From contig MWCY01000021.1 in NCBI GenBank assembly GCA_002070275.1, positions 1 through 52,322 on the forward strand: a stretch of DNA of 52,322 nt, written 5' to 3'. The DNA comes from Candidatus Hydrogenedentes bacterium ADurb.Bin170 (GTDB lineage: Bacteria > Hydrogenedentota > Hydrogenedentia > Hydrogenedentales > CAITNO01). Within the stretch, counting starts at the first letter, position 1. Each line of letters opens with the position of its first letter. A model generated the notes under the pieces. It made no database searches. It was not told the origin of the DNA and saw only the letters and a list, made by a program, of their open reading frames with translations. This document shows, piece after piece, positions 43,294 to 51,372 of the stretch. The position numbers were made by a program, and so were the translations under genes.

Positions 43294-43368
43294 TTTGTCT
43301 TTCCTGCTGACGGACACGGAGGTGATCCGACCTGCTTCCATCCGGAGGGGTGGTCGGTAATGGGAGAT

Positions 43369-43397
43369 AGTATACCCGAAGGCTGTATGCCAGCCAA
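43369..43397 (-). promoter_or_regulatory. candidate promoter of the acyl-CoA synthetase
   Basis: Reverse strand: TTGGCT (43392-43397), 17 bp, TATACT (43369-43374), 76 bp before the ATG. Further upstream, GTAA-N4-TTAC (around 43421-43432) is a small inverted repeat that may be an operator. Confidence 0.5.
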
Positions 43398-43486
43398 AAT
43401 CTTTACAAGTTCTAACAAGTAAACGGTTACCATGATGGGCACAGCATAAAATAAGTTGCCATAAAAAAGAAAAAACGCACAAAGAT

Positions 43487-44713
43487 CTAGGAGTCGGATA
43501 TCCTGTCCGCACAAAGCGGATCCGCAGTTGTAAGGGTGCGGAAATCCATAATACGATGAAAAGTCATGAAGTTGGCGTCATGGTTGTTGCGGGCGCCGCC
43601 TTCGTCGTCGTCATACGCCGTGCGGCAGACCGCGATCAGGTTGTTTCCTTCAAACTGCCAGTCCACATACTGAAAACCGTGATGCTCCACTTCGGGATGA
43701 TGCAGAATGATCGCACGGACTTCCCACTGTCGCAAGTCCGGGGAGCGCATGAGCGCCAGGGTATTCCTTATGCGTGCCGGGCGCTCAGTACCGACATACT
43801 GTTCCTGTACGATGGAGGATAGTGTCCAGTAGAATCCGCTTTCCGGATCGTGGCGGATGGTAAATTTTTTGGCACCGCCAGGAAAATCAATGAAACCAGA
43901 GCAGGGATCGAAGGAGACGGCAGAGCCGTCCTCGCTGACAGTAACCAGTGCGGCTTTTTCCGGATACCCCGGCGTATCCACACGAAGGACATTTACAATA
44001 GCACCGGAAGGATCGACAACGGCATTGCCTTCAAGCCACCCTCCGAAAGTGCCGTCAAGCCACAGCGGGTCACGGGGCAGCGGATTGCTGAAAGTCCAGC
44101 TGGAGGCATTGAGGAGATCGGCGTCTACCGGCGCGGACATCATAAGCGCCTGATACCGTTCTCCCCAGCGGATCCCGCCCATGGCGTCCTCAAAGGCGCG
44201 CCACAATCGGCCTTTATATTCGATCACGGGCCCCGGTGCGGTGTGGTACTGTTCTTCGGAAGGAGTGAGCCTTCCGCTATGTGCATCGAGCGGTTCTGTC
44301 CAGTGAGCTCCTTCGTCATCGGAACGTCGGATAACAATTGCGCCGTGATGTTTTTCCACGGCAAGCAGATAAACAGCGCCGCGATGGGTAAACAGTTTTG
44401 GCCAGAAAAGGCACTGCATTTCCGCGAGCCGTGTCCAGCTTTCGCCGCGGTCTTCCGAACGGAATACAACGGCTGTCGCACATACGTGCTCATTGCTTTC
44501 AGGACCGAAATAATCATGCGCGGCAAGATAGTGGCCGGACGGCAGGACGGTAATGCTGGGCGAGCCTATATATTTCCCGGTAGACTGAGGGCTGTGGCTG
44601 ATGACAATTCCGGGGGGAGCTGCGACGTCTGCGCCGCGGGCAGCCGGACAGGCGACGAAGCATGCAAGCGTCAGAAGGGAGAGCGTGCCACGGAGGTAAG
44701 CAGTAACATGCAT
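43487..44713 (-). CDS. secreted sialidase-family protein
   Basis: A 408-residue protein with a signal peptide (GTLSLLTLACFVACPAARGA). Asp-box motifs SEDRGESW and SDDEGAHW are visible, along with propeller-like strands such as GSPSITVLPSGHYLAAHDYFG. Its similarity to the 7128 gene is in the fold only, and the Asp-boxes differ in number. The catalytic arginine triad and nucleophile tyrosine cannot be assigned by eye. It is 10 bp downstream of the TPR gene, with AAAGG overlapping that gene's stop, so the two are probably one transcript. Confidence 0.78.
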   Translation of the reverse strand: MHVTAYLRGTLSLLTLACFVACPAARGADVAAPPGIVISHSPQSTGKYIGSPSITVLPSGHYLAAHDYFGPESNEHVCATAVVFRSEDRGESWTRLAEMQCLFWPKLFTHRGAVYLLAVEKHHGAIVIRRSDDEGAHWTEPLDAHSGRLTPSEEQYHTAPGPVIEYKGRLWRAFEDAMGGIRWGERYQALMMSAPVDADLLNASSWTFSNPLPRDPLWLDGTFGGWLEGNAVVDPSGAIVNVLRVDTPGYPEKAALVTVSEDGSAVSFDPCSGFIDFPGGAKKFTIRHDPESGFYWTLSSIVQEQYVGTERPARIRNTLALMRSPDLRQWEVRAIILHHPEVEHHGFQYVDWQFEGNNLIAVCRTAYDDDEGGARNNHDANFMTFHRIMDFRTLTTADPLCADRISDS

Positions 44714-44723
44714 GGAAAAGCCT

Positions 44724-45200
44724 TTACTTGTGGTTCAGCTGGCTCTGAATTTCATCGCTTGCTAATTTGGTCTTGTCCTGAATGTGCGCAAGCTTCATTT
44801 GTGCCGCACGGGCGGAAGCGGAGCGGGGCTCCACTGCTATCGCCTGCTGCCAGGACTTTACAGCGTCCGTATCTTCATGAAGTTTGTATAAAGCATTGCC
44901 ATAATAAAGAAGTCCCCGGGAATAGTGCGGATCTTCCTGAAGCGCTTTCTGAAAAGAATACAGGGCATCACTGTAGCGCTTTGCATTGTAATGTTTCACA
45001 CCCTGCTGCAGATACTTGCGCGCTTTCTTCCGTTCACCCGTCACAGCGGAGGAGGAGCCTTCCTGCCAGGAAGCGGAGATGCTGTCCCAGAAATCGTGGG
45101 TAAATTCGGCGGTGGAGGATCGAAAGCTGACAAAGCGCCAGGCGGTGAGAGCGAGGTCGCTTATGAGCGCCCAGGCGCCGGAGAAAAATGACTTGCTCAT
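44724..45200 (-). CDS. TPR-repeat protein
   Basis: A 158-residue protein. Residues 1-55 hold a hydrophobic/aromatic stretch (ALISDLALTAWRFVSF) that may be a membrane-associated helix. Residues about 58-150 contain two to three TPR motifs, with A-x-x-Y-F-x-x-A-L-x-x-D-P-like patterns (YSDALYSFQKALQEDPHYSRGLLYYGNAL). Such repeats mediate protein contacts. First gene of a short operon with the sialidase-like gene, driven by a consensus TTGACA promoter. Confidence 0.8.
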   Translation of the reverse strand: MSKSFFSGAWALISDLALTAWRFVSFRSSTAEFTHDFWDSISASWQEGSSSAVTGERKKARKYLQQGVKHYNAKRYSDALYSFQKALQEDPHYSRGLLYYGNALYKLHEDTDAVKSWQQAIAVEPRSASARAAQMKLAHIQDKTKLASDEIQSQLNHK

Positions 45201-45255
45201 AAAGGTTTCCGGTGTGTGCCTTTCTTGCGACTATAAAGTGTGATCACTTCCTTTT

Positions 45256-45284
45256 AGTATGCCTTTTTACATCTTCAGTGTCAA
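45256..45284 (-). promoter_or_regulatory. promoter of the TPR-sialidase operon
   Basis: Reverse strand: perfect TTGACA (45279-45284), 17 bp, CATACT (45256-45261). It starts 56 bp before the TPR gene and lies back to back with the glycosyltransferase promoter. Confidence 0.65.
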
Positions 45285-45312
45285 GTGGATCGGAAACCCG
45301 GATTAGAAAGAG

Positions 45313-45341
45313 TTGCAAAGCCCTGTGCCACTGCACATAAT
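45313..45341 (+). promoter_or_regulatory. promoter of the glycosyltransferase-rsmG operon
   Basis: TTGCAA (45313-45318), 17 bp, CATAAT (45336-45341). The TTGCAA coincides with a TTG that would otherwise be the upstream start of the glycosyltransferase ORF, so the later ATG is preferred. Confidence 0.5.
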
Positions 45342-45372
45342 AAAGGTAATGAAAAAAGATGCAGGAAAAATC

Positions 45373-46638
45373 ATGACAACCCCGAATGGTGCAACGCCTC
45401 TGAATGGCAGAATAGCCTTTCTGGACTTTCTTTTCTGCTGGCCACCCAAAGGCGGCGCCGACGTCGATGTGTATTCCGTGATGACAGGATTGCACCGGAG
45501 AGGTTGTCAGGTGAAGCTTTTTGTGCCTGCTTTTGCCGGATGTCCCGGGCGGGGAGAAGTGGAAGCAGATGTGCTTTCCTTTCCGGTTGAAATTGTTCCT
45601 GTACCCCGAAAGCGTCAGCAACTGCCTGCACTGGCGGAGCAGCTCCAAAAGGCGCTCGATGGCTGGCGGCCTGACATCGTGATTGTCTGCCACGGCTACT
45701 TGCTGAAAACAGCCCTTATTCCGATGCTGAAGGCAAAAACGCTTATCAGCCGCATTTATGCCAATGAGATCTTTTGTTTGAAAGACGCTTTCCATTATAA
45801 AGACGGAGCGCCCTGTCCCTTATATTTTCATAAAGAACCGGAACTATGCAGAAAATGCGCTGCTGAGCACTTGGAAACGCAGGTAAAAAAGGGACTGTGG
45901 GACCCCTGGACCCATGAATATATTATTACCCGGGGCTGGGATTCCTCTTTCGGAACGGCGCATCGTAATGCCCTGGATCGACTGGACAGTATCATTGTCT
46001 ATAATGAAAGTATCAAGGGGGCATTGTCTCCGTGGGACAGCAAGGTCACTGTGATTCCCGGAGGAATTACGGCTGAACCGGTCGTATCCGCCTCTGCGCA
46101 CCCTGAAAAACAGGGACAGGGTATGCGTGTTTTAATGGCGGGAAGAGTTGAGGACCCCCTGAAGGGGCTGGCTGTCCTGGAGGAAGCCTGCTGTGCCTTG
46201 CGACGGAAAGGATATGTTTTTGAGGTACAGGTGACCCATTATGACCCCTTTTTCGGAAGGCCGGAACTGAAGGCAACAGGCTGGCTGTCTCATGAAGAAA
46301 CCCTTGCCCTGTACAGGAATGCCCATATTGCCGTAGTTCCTTCCTTATGGGAAGAGGCCTTCGGTCTGGTTGCGGTGGAGGCAATGGCGGCAGGGGTGCC
46401 CGTATGTGCATCACGAACCGGCGGGCTGCAGGAAATAATAGAGGAAGGAAAGACAGGTTTTCTTTTTAAGCCCGGAGACAGTGCTGCGCTTGCGGATGTT
46501 CTGGAAAAACTACTGCAGGATCCGGTGTTGCGTAAAAGGATGGGCGATGCCGCGCAGCAGCGGGCTCTGGAGGAATATGCCTGGGATAAGGTAATCGAAA
46601 AGCATTACATACCTTTGCTGAAGGGATTTCTCCCATGA
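45373..46638 (+). CDS. GT4-family glycosyltransferase with four-cysteine cluster
   Basis: About 421 residues with a GT-B fold. The C-terminal domain shows VLMAGRVEDPLKGL, VVPSLWEEAFGLVAVEAMA and the E-x7-E glutamate motif. Between the domains, Cys135, Cys148, Cys159 and Cys162 (IFCLKD, APCPLY, ELCRKC) form a cluster. Several GT4 enzymes carry such cysteines, perhaps as a zinc site. The acceptor is unknown but is probably a surface glycan. The start follows AGGA at 45363. It overlaps the next gene by ATGA. Confidence 0.88.
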   Translation: MTTPNGATPLNGRIAFLDFLFCWPPKGGADVDVYSVMTGLHRRGCQVKLFVPAFAGCPGRGEVEADVLSFPVEIVPVPRKRQQLPALAEQLQKALDGWRPDIVIVCHGYLLKTALIPMLKAKTLISRIYANEIFCLKDAFHYKDGAPCPLYFHKEPELCRKCAAEHLETQVKKGLWDPWTHEYIITRGWDSSFGTAHRNALDRLDSIIVYNESIKGALSPWDSKVTVIPGGITAEPVVSASAHPEKQGQGMRVLMAGRVEDPLKGLAVLEEACCALRRKGYVFEVQVTHYDPFFGRPELKATGWLSHEETLALYRNAHIAVVPSLWEEAFGLVAVEAMAAGVPVCASRTGGLQEIIEEGKTGFLFKPGDSAALADVLEKLLQDPVLRKRMGDAAQQRALEEYAWDKVIEKHYIPLLKGFLP

Positions 46639-47132
46639 AAAAGCGATTTGCGGTTCTATACAGTCTGGCTCCTCACTTTCGACGCTCCTTGCTGGCACTG
46701 CGGGAAGAAGAGCCCGACAGCCATATAACGCTTCTGCTCCCACCCGGATTTCCGCAGGAGGTTGTGGAAGGATGCTGCGATGAAATCCTTGCATTGGCGC
46801 CCGCTTCGTCGCAGCGGCGCTCTTTGAAGCATGCCTGGCGCCTGATCCGGTATCTTCGCCGGGAACGTTTCGACTGCTTTATTGTATTCTTTAACAGTCC
46901 TGCTTTGTGGCTGCTTACCCAATGCAGCGGCGCACGGGAATGTGCATATTTTTCGCAGCGGGGAGCCCGCTGCCCCATGAGCATGTCTTTTCTTCGTAGT
47001 GTATGCGCCCTGGCCGGGAAAAGGATCAGAGGACGCTATATGTATTACAAGATTAAATGGGATATCTACAGGCATCCTTTTTCGGATACTTCCCGGGCAG
47101 CAGACAGAAAAGAACAGGACGGGGATTCTTAA
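46635..47132 (+). CDS. unknown protein between glycosyltransferase and rsmG
   Basis: A 165-residue protein coupled by ATGA overlap to the glycosyltransferase. The N-terminus FAVLYSLAPHFRRSLLALREEE, with THLLLPPGF-like strands, and F-D-C-F-I-V-F-F-N-S-P-A-L-W-L suggest a Rossmann-like start, as in GT-B N-domains. There is no second domain and no catalytic motif. It is basic at the C-terminus and has several Cys. It may be a truncated glycosyltransferase or a small partner of the upstream enzyme. I do not recognise it. Confidence 0.6.
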   Translation: MKKRFAVLYSLAPHFRRSLLALREEEPDSHITLLLPPGFPQEVVEGCCDEILALAPASSQRRSLKHAWRLIRYLRRERFDCFIVFFNSPALWLLTQCSGARECAYFSQRGARCPMSMSFLRSVCALAGKRIRGRYMYYKIKWDIYRHPFSDTSRAADRKEQDGDS

Positions 47133-47152
47133 CCCTTCAGGAAAGCAATGCT

Positions 47153-47785
47153 ATGGCAGGAAAACAGGTAGAGCAGGCATTAGCACTGCTGGAAGGGCTT
47201 AATCTGCCGTGCTTCTGTCGCGATGGGCTTCAAAAGGCAGAAGAGCATATTCGCCTCATCCGCGAATGGAACCATGCCATCAGCCTCGTATCACAGGGAG
47301 ACCTCGCTTTTTTACCGGAACGGCACCTGGTGGACGCACTGAGTCTTCTGGCCGTTATCATGCAGACGTCCGGGGAAAAGCGGCTGCTGGACATAGGCAG
47401 TGGCGCAGGGTACCCTGCTATCCCGATGAAATGTTTCTGTCCGACGCTGGATGTAACGCTAGTGGAACGGAGCCGCCGGAAGGCTGGTTTTCTTCAGCGT
47501 GTCATTTCGCTGCTTGGGCTGGAAGGGGTGACAGTGCTTACCGGAGAGTTTCCGGCGCAGCCTGAGCGCCTGGATGCGCAGTGGATAACGGCGCGTGCTG
47601 TAGAGCGGCCGAAAAAGGTTTATGCCGATGTTTTGCAGAGACTTCCGCAGGGGAGTGTGTTTTTATGTCAGTTGGAGGGGGTTCCGCCTGTAGATAGTGA
47701 AATGTTCCACGTGGAACATGTAGAGGATGTGTGGCAGAGCAGCGGGCTCAGACGGGGAAGTTTGCGGCTGATCCGGAAAAAATAA
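47153..47785 (+). CDS. rsmG: 16S rRNA (guanine527-N7)-methyltransferase
   Basis: A 210-residue SAM-dependent methyltransferase (formerly GidB) that methylates G527 of 16S rRNA. The SAM site is LLDIGSGAGYPAIPM, followed by VTLVERSRRKAGFLQRV and a WITARAV segment. ATG 47153 has AGGAAAG upstream. The longer open frame overlaps the previous gene. The codons for M-F-H-V-E-H near the C-terminus form a perfect parS-like palindrome (47702-47719). rsmG is commonly next to parAB, but no parAB is seen here. Confidence 0.95.
   Translation: MAGKQVEQALALLEGLNLPCFCRDGLQKAEEHIRLIREWNHAISLVSQGDLAFLPERHLVDALSLLAVIMQTSGEKRLLDIGSGAGYPAIPMKCFCPTLDVTLVERSRRKAGFLQRVISLLGLEGVTVLTGEFPAQPERLDAQWITARAVERPKKVYADVLQRLPQGSVFLCQLEGVPPVDSEMFHVEHVEDVWQSSGLRRGSLRLIRKK
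47702..47719. promoter_or_regulatory. parS-like palindrome, copy 1 (inside rsmG)
   Basis: ATGTTCCACGTGGAACAT is a perfect 18-bp palindrome containing TGTTCCACGTGGAACA, a known variant of the ParB binding site parS. It is read as M-F-H-V-E-H in the rsmG frame. Confidence 0.9.
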
Positions 47786-47807
47786 GACAGCGGGGCGGAT
47801 CGGGCAA

Positions 47808-47825
47808 ATGTTCCACGTGGAACAT
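47808..47825. promoter_or_regulatory. parS-like palindrome, copy 2 (after rsmG)
   Basis: An identical 18-bp palindrome 106 bp downstream of the first, between rsmG and the convergent M23 gene. Clustered parS sites near the origin are typical and serve ParB loading and chromosome segregation. Confidence 0.9.
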
Positions 47826-47832
47826 AGTCTCC

Positions 47833-48432
47833 TTACTTGGGTTCATTCCTGGAGGTATAGCGGCGGAACATGCGGGGAACGCCTCCATCCCGTGTCACAT
47901 CGGCAAAACTTGCAGGAAGGGTGGTGCGGGTCTTGCCGTCCATCACCTGAAAATGAAGGTGTGGAACCAGACTATGCCCGACGTGTCCGCTTAAAGCGAT
48001 GGCCTGCCCCTGCTTCACTTTATCCCCGACCGCTACTTTGCTGCCTTGCTGCTGAATATGCCCGTAATAGGCCCAGGTGCCGTCGCTGTGCTCAATGGCG
48101 ACCAGATTGTTAGGCTTTTTATAGCCATGATCCGTATGTTCCTGCACCACTTTAACGACCTTTCCTTCCCGGGCGGCACGCACTTCCGTCCCTTCGGGCA
48201 TATAAAAATCATAGGCGTACCGACTGCTGCCATGATGGCTTACAATGCCGCCCACACCCTGAATACACCAGTAACTTTTTCCGGCCTCCCAGGGCAGACA
48301 GTAGGGAGAGTTTTCCGGATCCGGAAAAACGACGTCGTCTTCCCGGTTTGCCCAATAAATGGCGAATATAACCAGAGGAATCACAATAAAGACCAGGCAA
48401 CCCCCCGCTTTAATGATCGGTTTTAAGCACAT
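47833..48432 (-). CDS. membrane-anchored M23 (LytM-type) peptidase
   Basis: A 199-residue protein with an N-terminal membrane anchor (AGGCLVFIVIPLVIFAIYWA). The LytM zinc site shows His67 and Asp75 in SHHGSSRYAYDF, catalytic His125 in AYYGHI, and His160 in VPHLHF. Such enzymes cut peptidoglycan cross-links or regulate amidases. All expected zinc ligands are present, so it is likely active. It ends 48 bp from rsmG, convergently. Confidence 0.92.
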   Translation of the reverse strand: MCLKPIIKAGGCLVFIVIPLVIFAIYWANREDDVVFPDPENSPYCLPWEAGKSYWCIQGVGGIVSHHGSSRYAYDFYMPEGTEVRAAREGKVVKVVQEHTDHGYKKPNNLVAIEHSDGTWAYYGHIQQQGSKVAVGDKVKQGQAIALSGHVGHSLVPHLHFQVMDGKTRTTLPASFADVTRDGGVPRMFRRYTSRNEPK

Positions 48433-48467
48433 GACCTTTTCCTGATGTTAGTAATGTTTTGTTTGTA

Positions 48468-48483
48468 AAGCAGTGTACTGCTT
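48468..48483. promoter_or_regulatory. inverted repeat AAGCAGT-GT-ACTGCTT
   Basis: Seven-base arms pair perfectly around a two-base centre. It lies 35-50 bp upstream of the M23 gene and holds GTAC at its centre, as do the arms of the 48556 palindrome. Confidence 0.45.
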
Positions 48484-48541
48484 CATTGGTACACAGGCGC
48501 CGCGCGCACAACTGGTGCGTGTTTTGCCTTAAAAATACCTT

Positions 48542-48556
48542 CCCGGCACTGCCGGG
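48542..48556. promoter_or_regulatory. CCCGGC-ACT-GCCGGG hairpin
   Basis: Six-base perfect arms with a three-base loop, immediately left of the 26-bp palindrome. There is no T-tract, so a terminator is not indicated. Confidence 0.4.
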
Positions 48557-48581
48557 TATATGGTACACTGGTACAATATAC
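48556..48581. promoter_or_regulatory. 26-bp operator-like palindrome upstream of sulfatase
   Basis: The arrangement is GTATAT-N-GTAC-N4-GTAC-N-ATATAC: all paired bases match except the three-part spacers. The size and spacing are typical of a dimeric repressor operator, such as GntR or LacI family. It starts 103 bp upstream of the sulfatase ATG. No regulator gene is adjacent. Confidence 0.55.
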
Positions 48582-48658
48582 GCAGGTACTGAAAAGTGGC
48601 GCTAAACCAATTATAGCACTCTGCCGGTGCCGGCTGTCGAATAAGGAGTTGTTTTTCC

Positions 48659-50188
48659 ATGGCAAAACACGACTTAAACCGCCGTGAATGGCTGCAGCGC
48701 AGCACAGCGGCAGTGCTGGGCGGTGCATATGCCCTGCAGGCACAGAGTGCAGCACCGCTTCGCCCCAACATTCTTTTGCTAATGGCGGATCAAATGCGCG
48801 GCGACTGTCTCGGTACAGCCGGTCATCCGGCGGTGCTTACGCCGGCGCTTGACCGACTCGCTGCAGAGGGCGTTCTTTTCCGCCGCGCCTATTCCTCGGT
48901 TCCTTCCTGCACCCCGGCACGGGCGGCTTTGCTTACGGGGCTCGGTCCATGGAAAAACGGGATGTTGGGCTACAGTCGTATCCCGGAGCAGTATGCCCGC
49001 GAAAAACCGCGCATGCTTCGGGAAGGCGGCTACAGTACCTGCTCGATCGGCAAATGCCATTATCATCCGCAGCGCAACGGTCACGGCTATGAGAAACTGC
49101 TCCTGGATGAATCAGGCCGGGTGGAAGCACCGGACTTTGAAAGCGACTACAGACGGTGGTTCCGCATGACGGCGCCTGATCTGAACCCGGATGCGACAGG
49201 TCTGGGATGGAATGATTACCCAGCCCGTCCCTACGCTCTTCCTGAAGAACTGCACCCTACCTGCTGGACGGGTAATGAAGCGGTTCGTTATCTGGAGAAT
49301 TACCGGGAAGATGCGCCGTTTTTTCTGAAAGTGTCTTTTGCCCGGCCCCACAGCCCCTATGATCCGCCGCAGCGTTTTTTCGACCTTTATGCGGATCGTG
49401 AAATCCCCGCTCCTGTCATAGGCGACTGGTGCGCCCGCTATGCGCCCCGGGCAAGCGAAAAAGACAGCCTCTGGCATGGGGATCTGGGCACTGATACGGT
49501 GCGCCATTCCCGCCGTGGCTACTACGGCAGCATCACTTTCATTGATGAGCAGATCGCCCGTATTCTTTCAGCCCTGGAAAAGAGCGGGCGTATGGAAAAT
49601 ACGCTCATTCTGTTTACCGCGGATCACGGCGACATGCTCGGAGATCACCACCTCTGGCGCAAGACCTACGGGTATGAAGGTTCGGCGCATATTCCCATGA
49701 TTCTTCGGGCACCTGCCTCTTTTGATGTACCCTGCAAAGGGGTTGTCCGCGATGAAGTGGTTGAGCTGAGAGACATACTGCCTACTTTTCTGGATGCTGC
49801 GGGGCTGGGCGGTGCCGAAGAGATGGACGGCCGCAGCCTGCTCCAGCTGCTTCGTGATGATGGAAGAAGCTGGCGGCCGTGGCTTGATCTGGAGCATTCC
49901 CGTTGTTACGTAGATTCCGAACAATGGAATGGTCTAACGGATGGAAAAAGCAAATATCTGTTTTTCGGTCAGAGCGGTGAAGAGCAGCTTTTTGATCTGA
50001 CAGCGGATCCGGGGGAATGCGTGAATCTGGCGGGCACCCCGGGTGCCGCTTCCCTGCTGGAACTGTGGCGCCGCCGTCTGGCTGATCATCTGCAGGAGCG
50101 TGGCGCTGACTGGGTGCCGGACGGCACATTAAAGCGGCGCCCGAAAGATGTACTGCATTCCCCGAACTACCGGCAGCCTGAGGGGTGA
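48659..50188 (+). CDS. Tat-exported arylsulfatase-family sulfatase
   Basis: A 509-residue type I sulfatase. The leader NRREWLQRSTAAVLGGAYA is twin-arginine like. The formylglycine signature is SCTPARAALLTG with Cys84 (C-x-P-x-R), needing anaerobic or aerobic sulfatase maturation. Metal-site residues include the ADQMRGD and TADHGDMLGDHH segments. The substrate is probably a sulfated polysaccharide, although the family alone does not define it. It fits the carbohydrate-directed genes elsewhere in the window. AATAAGGAG precedes the ATG. Confidence 0.92.
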   Translation: MAKHDLNRREWLQRSTAAVLGGAYALQAQSAAPLRPNILLLMADQMRGDCLGTAGHPAVLTPALDRLAAEGVLFRRAYSSVPSCTPARAALLTGLGPWKNGMLGYSRIPEQYAREKPRMLREGGYSTCSIGKCHYHPQRNGHGYEKLLLDESGRVEAPDFESDYRRWFRMTAPDLNPDATGLGWNDYPARPYALPEELHPTCWTGNEAVRYLENYREDAPFFLKVSFARPHSPYDPPQRFFDLYADREIPAPVIGDWCARYAPRASEKDSLWHGDLGTDTVRHSRRGYYGSITFIDEQIARILSALEKSGRMENTLILFTADHGDMLGDHHLWRKTYGYEGSAHIPMILRAPASFDVPCKGVVRDEVVELRDILPTFLDAAGLGGAEEMDGRSLLQLLRDDGRSWRPWLDLEHSRCYVDSEQWNGLTDGKSKYLFFGQSGEEQLFDLTADPGECVNLAGTPGAASLLELWRRRLADHLQERGADWVPDGTLKRRPKDVLHSPNYRQPEG

Positions 50189-50230
50189 GGGATTTTCTGC
50201 GGTCGACGGTTGCCAGCCTGCTCATCGTTT

Positions 50231-50260
50231 TTGCCTCGTGCACTTCGCTTCGCATACAAT
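50231..50260 (+). promoter_or_regulatory. candidate promoter of the aldo/keto reductase
   Basis: TTGCCT (50231-50236), 18 bp, TACAAT (50255-50260), 40 bp before the ATG. Confidence 0.45.
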
Positions 50261-50299
50261 GAACCGAGCGAATCGCCGCTAGCGATAAAGGAAAACGCT

Positions 50300-51295
50300 A
50301 TGCTTTACAACACACTGGGCGGAAGTGACTTGCAGGTCTCCGCTCTTTCACTGGGTGTCTGGCAGCTGGGTGACCCGGGTTTTTGGGGCGAGGAGGCATG
50401 TTCTTCGCCTGCGGATCTGGTCGCCGCCGCCATCGATCACGGCATTACTCTTTTTGATACGGCGGAACTGTACGGCAACGGTTCTTCGGAGGAGCTTCTG
50501 GGCGCGGCATTAAAAGGCAGGCGTGATGAGGTGCTTCTGGCGTCCAAAGTTTCCACACAGCATTGTACGGCTGAAGGCATCCGTTCCGCCTGTGAAAACA
50601 GCCTTTCCCGGCTGCAGACAGACCGCATCGACCTCTATCAGATCCATTGGCCCTTCCCTCCCGCCGATTATGCGGCGGTACAGGAGACCCTGGAAGCGCT
50701 TCGGCAGGAGGGAAAGATTCGGGAAATCGGCGTGTCCAACTTCGGCAGGCGTGATCTCCAGGGCTGGATGGCGGAAGGGACGGCTGTTTCCAATCAGATC
50801 GGTTACAACATGCTTTTCCGTGCTCCTGAATATGAAATGATTCCAGCGTGCCGTAAGCACAATCTCGGTGTGCTGGCTTACATGCCGCTGATGCAGGGGC
50901 TTCTGACGGGCAGATTCAAGTCTACGGAAGAAATCCCCTTTCAGCGCCGCCGCACCCGCCATTTCTCCTGCACCCGTGAAGGGACGCGGCACGGTCAGGT
51001 TGGACATGAGCGGCTTCTGTGGGACACACTGGAGGATCTCAGTGACTTTGCCGATGCCATCGGCGTGCCCCTTTCCGTACTGAGTCTCTGCTGGCTTATG
51101 CGCCAGCCGGGTGTGTCTTCTGTCATTATCGGATCACGGAAGGTGGATCAGCTGCTGTTCAACCTGCAGGCGGCACAGCTGGACATAGGTCCCGCCGCAA
51201 CTGCGCAGCTCAATGAAGCGACGTATCCGCTGAAAGTGGCATTGGGTCGCAATTGCGACATGTGGGAGAGTGACGATAACAGGCGTATTAACTGA
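50300..51295 (+). CDS. aldo/keto reductase
   Basis: A 331-residue NADPH-dependent TIM-barrel oxidoreductase. The catalytic tetrad is Asp53 and Tyr58 (FDTAELYGNG), Lys83 (LLASKVS) and His116 (YQIHWP). The cofactor end is SVIIGSRKVDQL. The substrate is unknown; a sugar or its derivative is plausible beside a sulfatase. AAAGGA at 50287 supports this start over the longer open frame. Confidence 0.92.
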   Translation: MLYNTLGGSDLQVSALSLGVWQLGDPGFWGEEACSSPADLVAAAIDHGITLFDTAELYGNGSSEELLGAALKGRRDEVLLASKVSTQHCTAEGIRSACENSLSRLQTDRIDLYQIHWPFPPADYAAVQETLEALRQEGKIREIGVSNFGRRDLQGWMAEGTAVSNQIGYNMLFRAPEYEMIPACRKHNLGVLAYMPLMQGLLTGRFKSTEEIPFQRRRTRHFSCTREGTRHGQVGHERLLWDTLEDLSDFADAIGVPLSVLSLCWLMRQPGVSSVIIGSRKVDQLLFNLQAAQLDIGPAATAQLNEATYPLKVALGRNCDMWESDDNRRIN

Positions 51296-51372
51296 TTCGG
51301 TGCTTGATCCCCGAAGCTCCGGAAATCTTCGCCTGTCGCATGTGAATGACGAAAGGAAGGAAGCAAACGATC

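Larger units (their letters stand above)
48433..48658. other. 226-bp regulatory region between M23 and sulfatase genes
   Basis: Dense inverted repeats: 48468-48483, 48542-48556 and 48556-48581. No clear -35/-10 pair could be assigned for the sulfatase. AATAAGGAG before its ATG is a good ribosome-binding site. Confidence 0.55.

Noticed and set aside
47808-48113. An open frame beginning M-F-H-V-E-H antisense to the M23 gene
   Set aside because: The start is just the translated parS-like palindrome and the frame is a shadow of the M23 gene.
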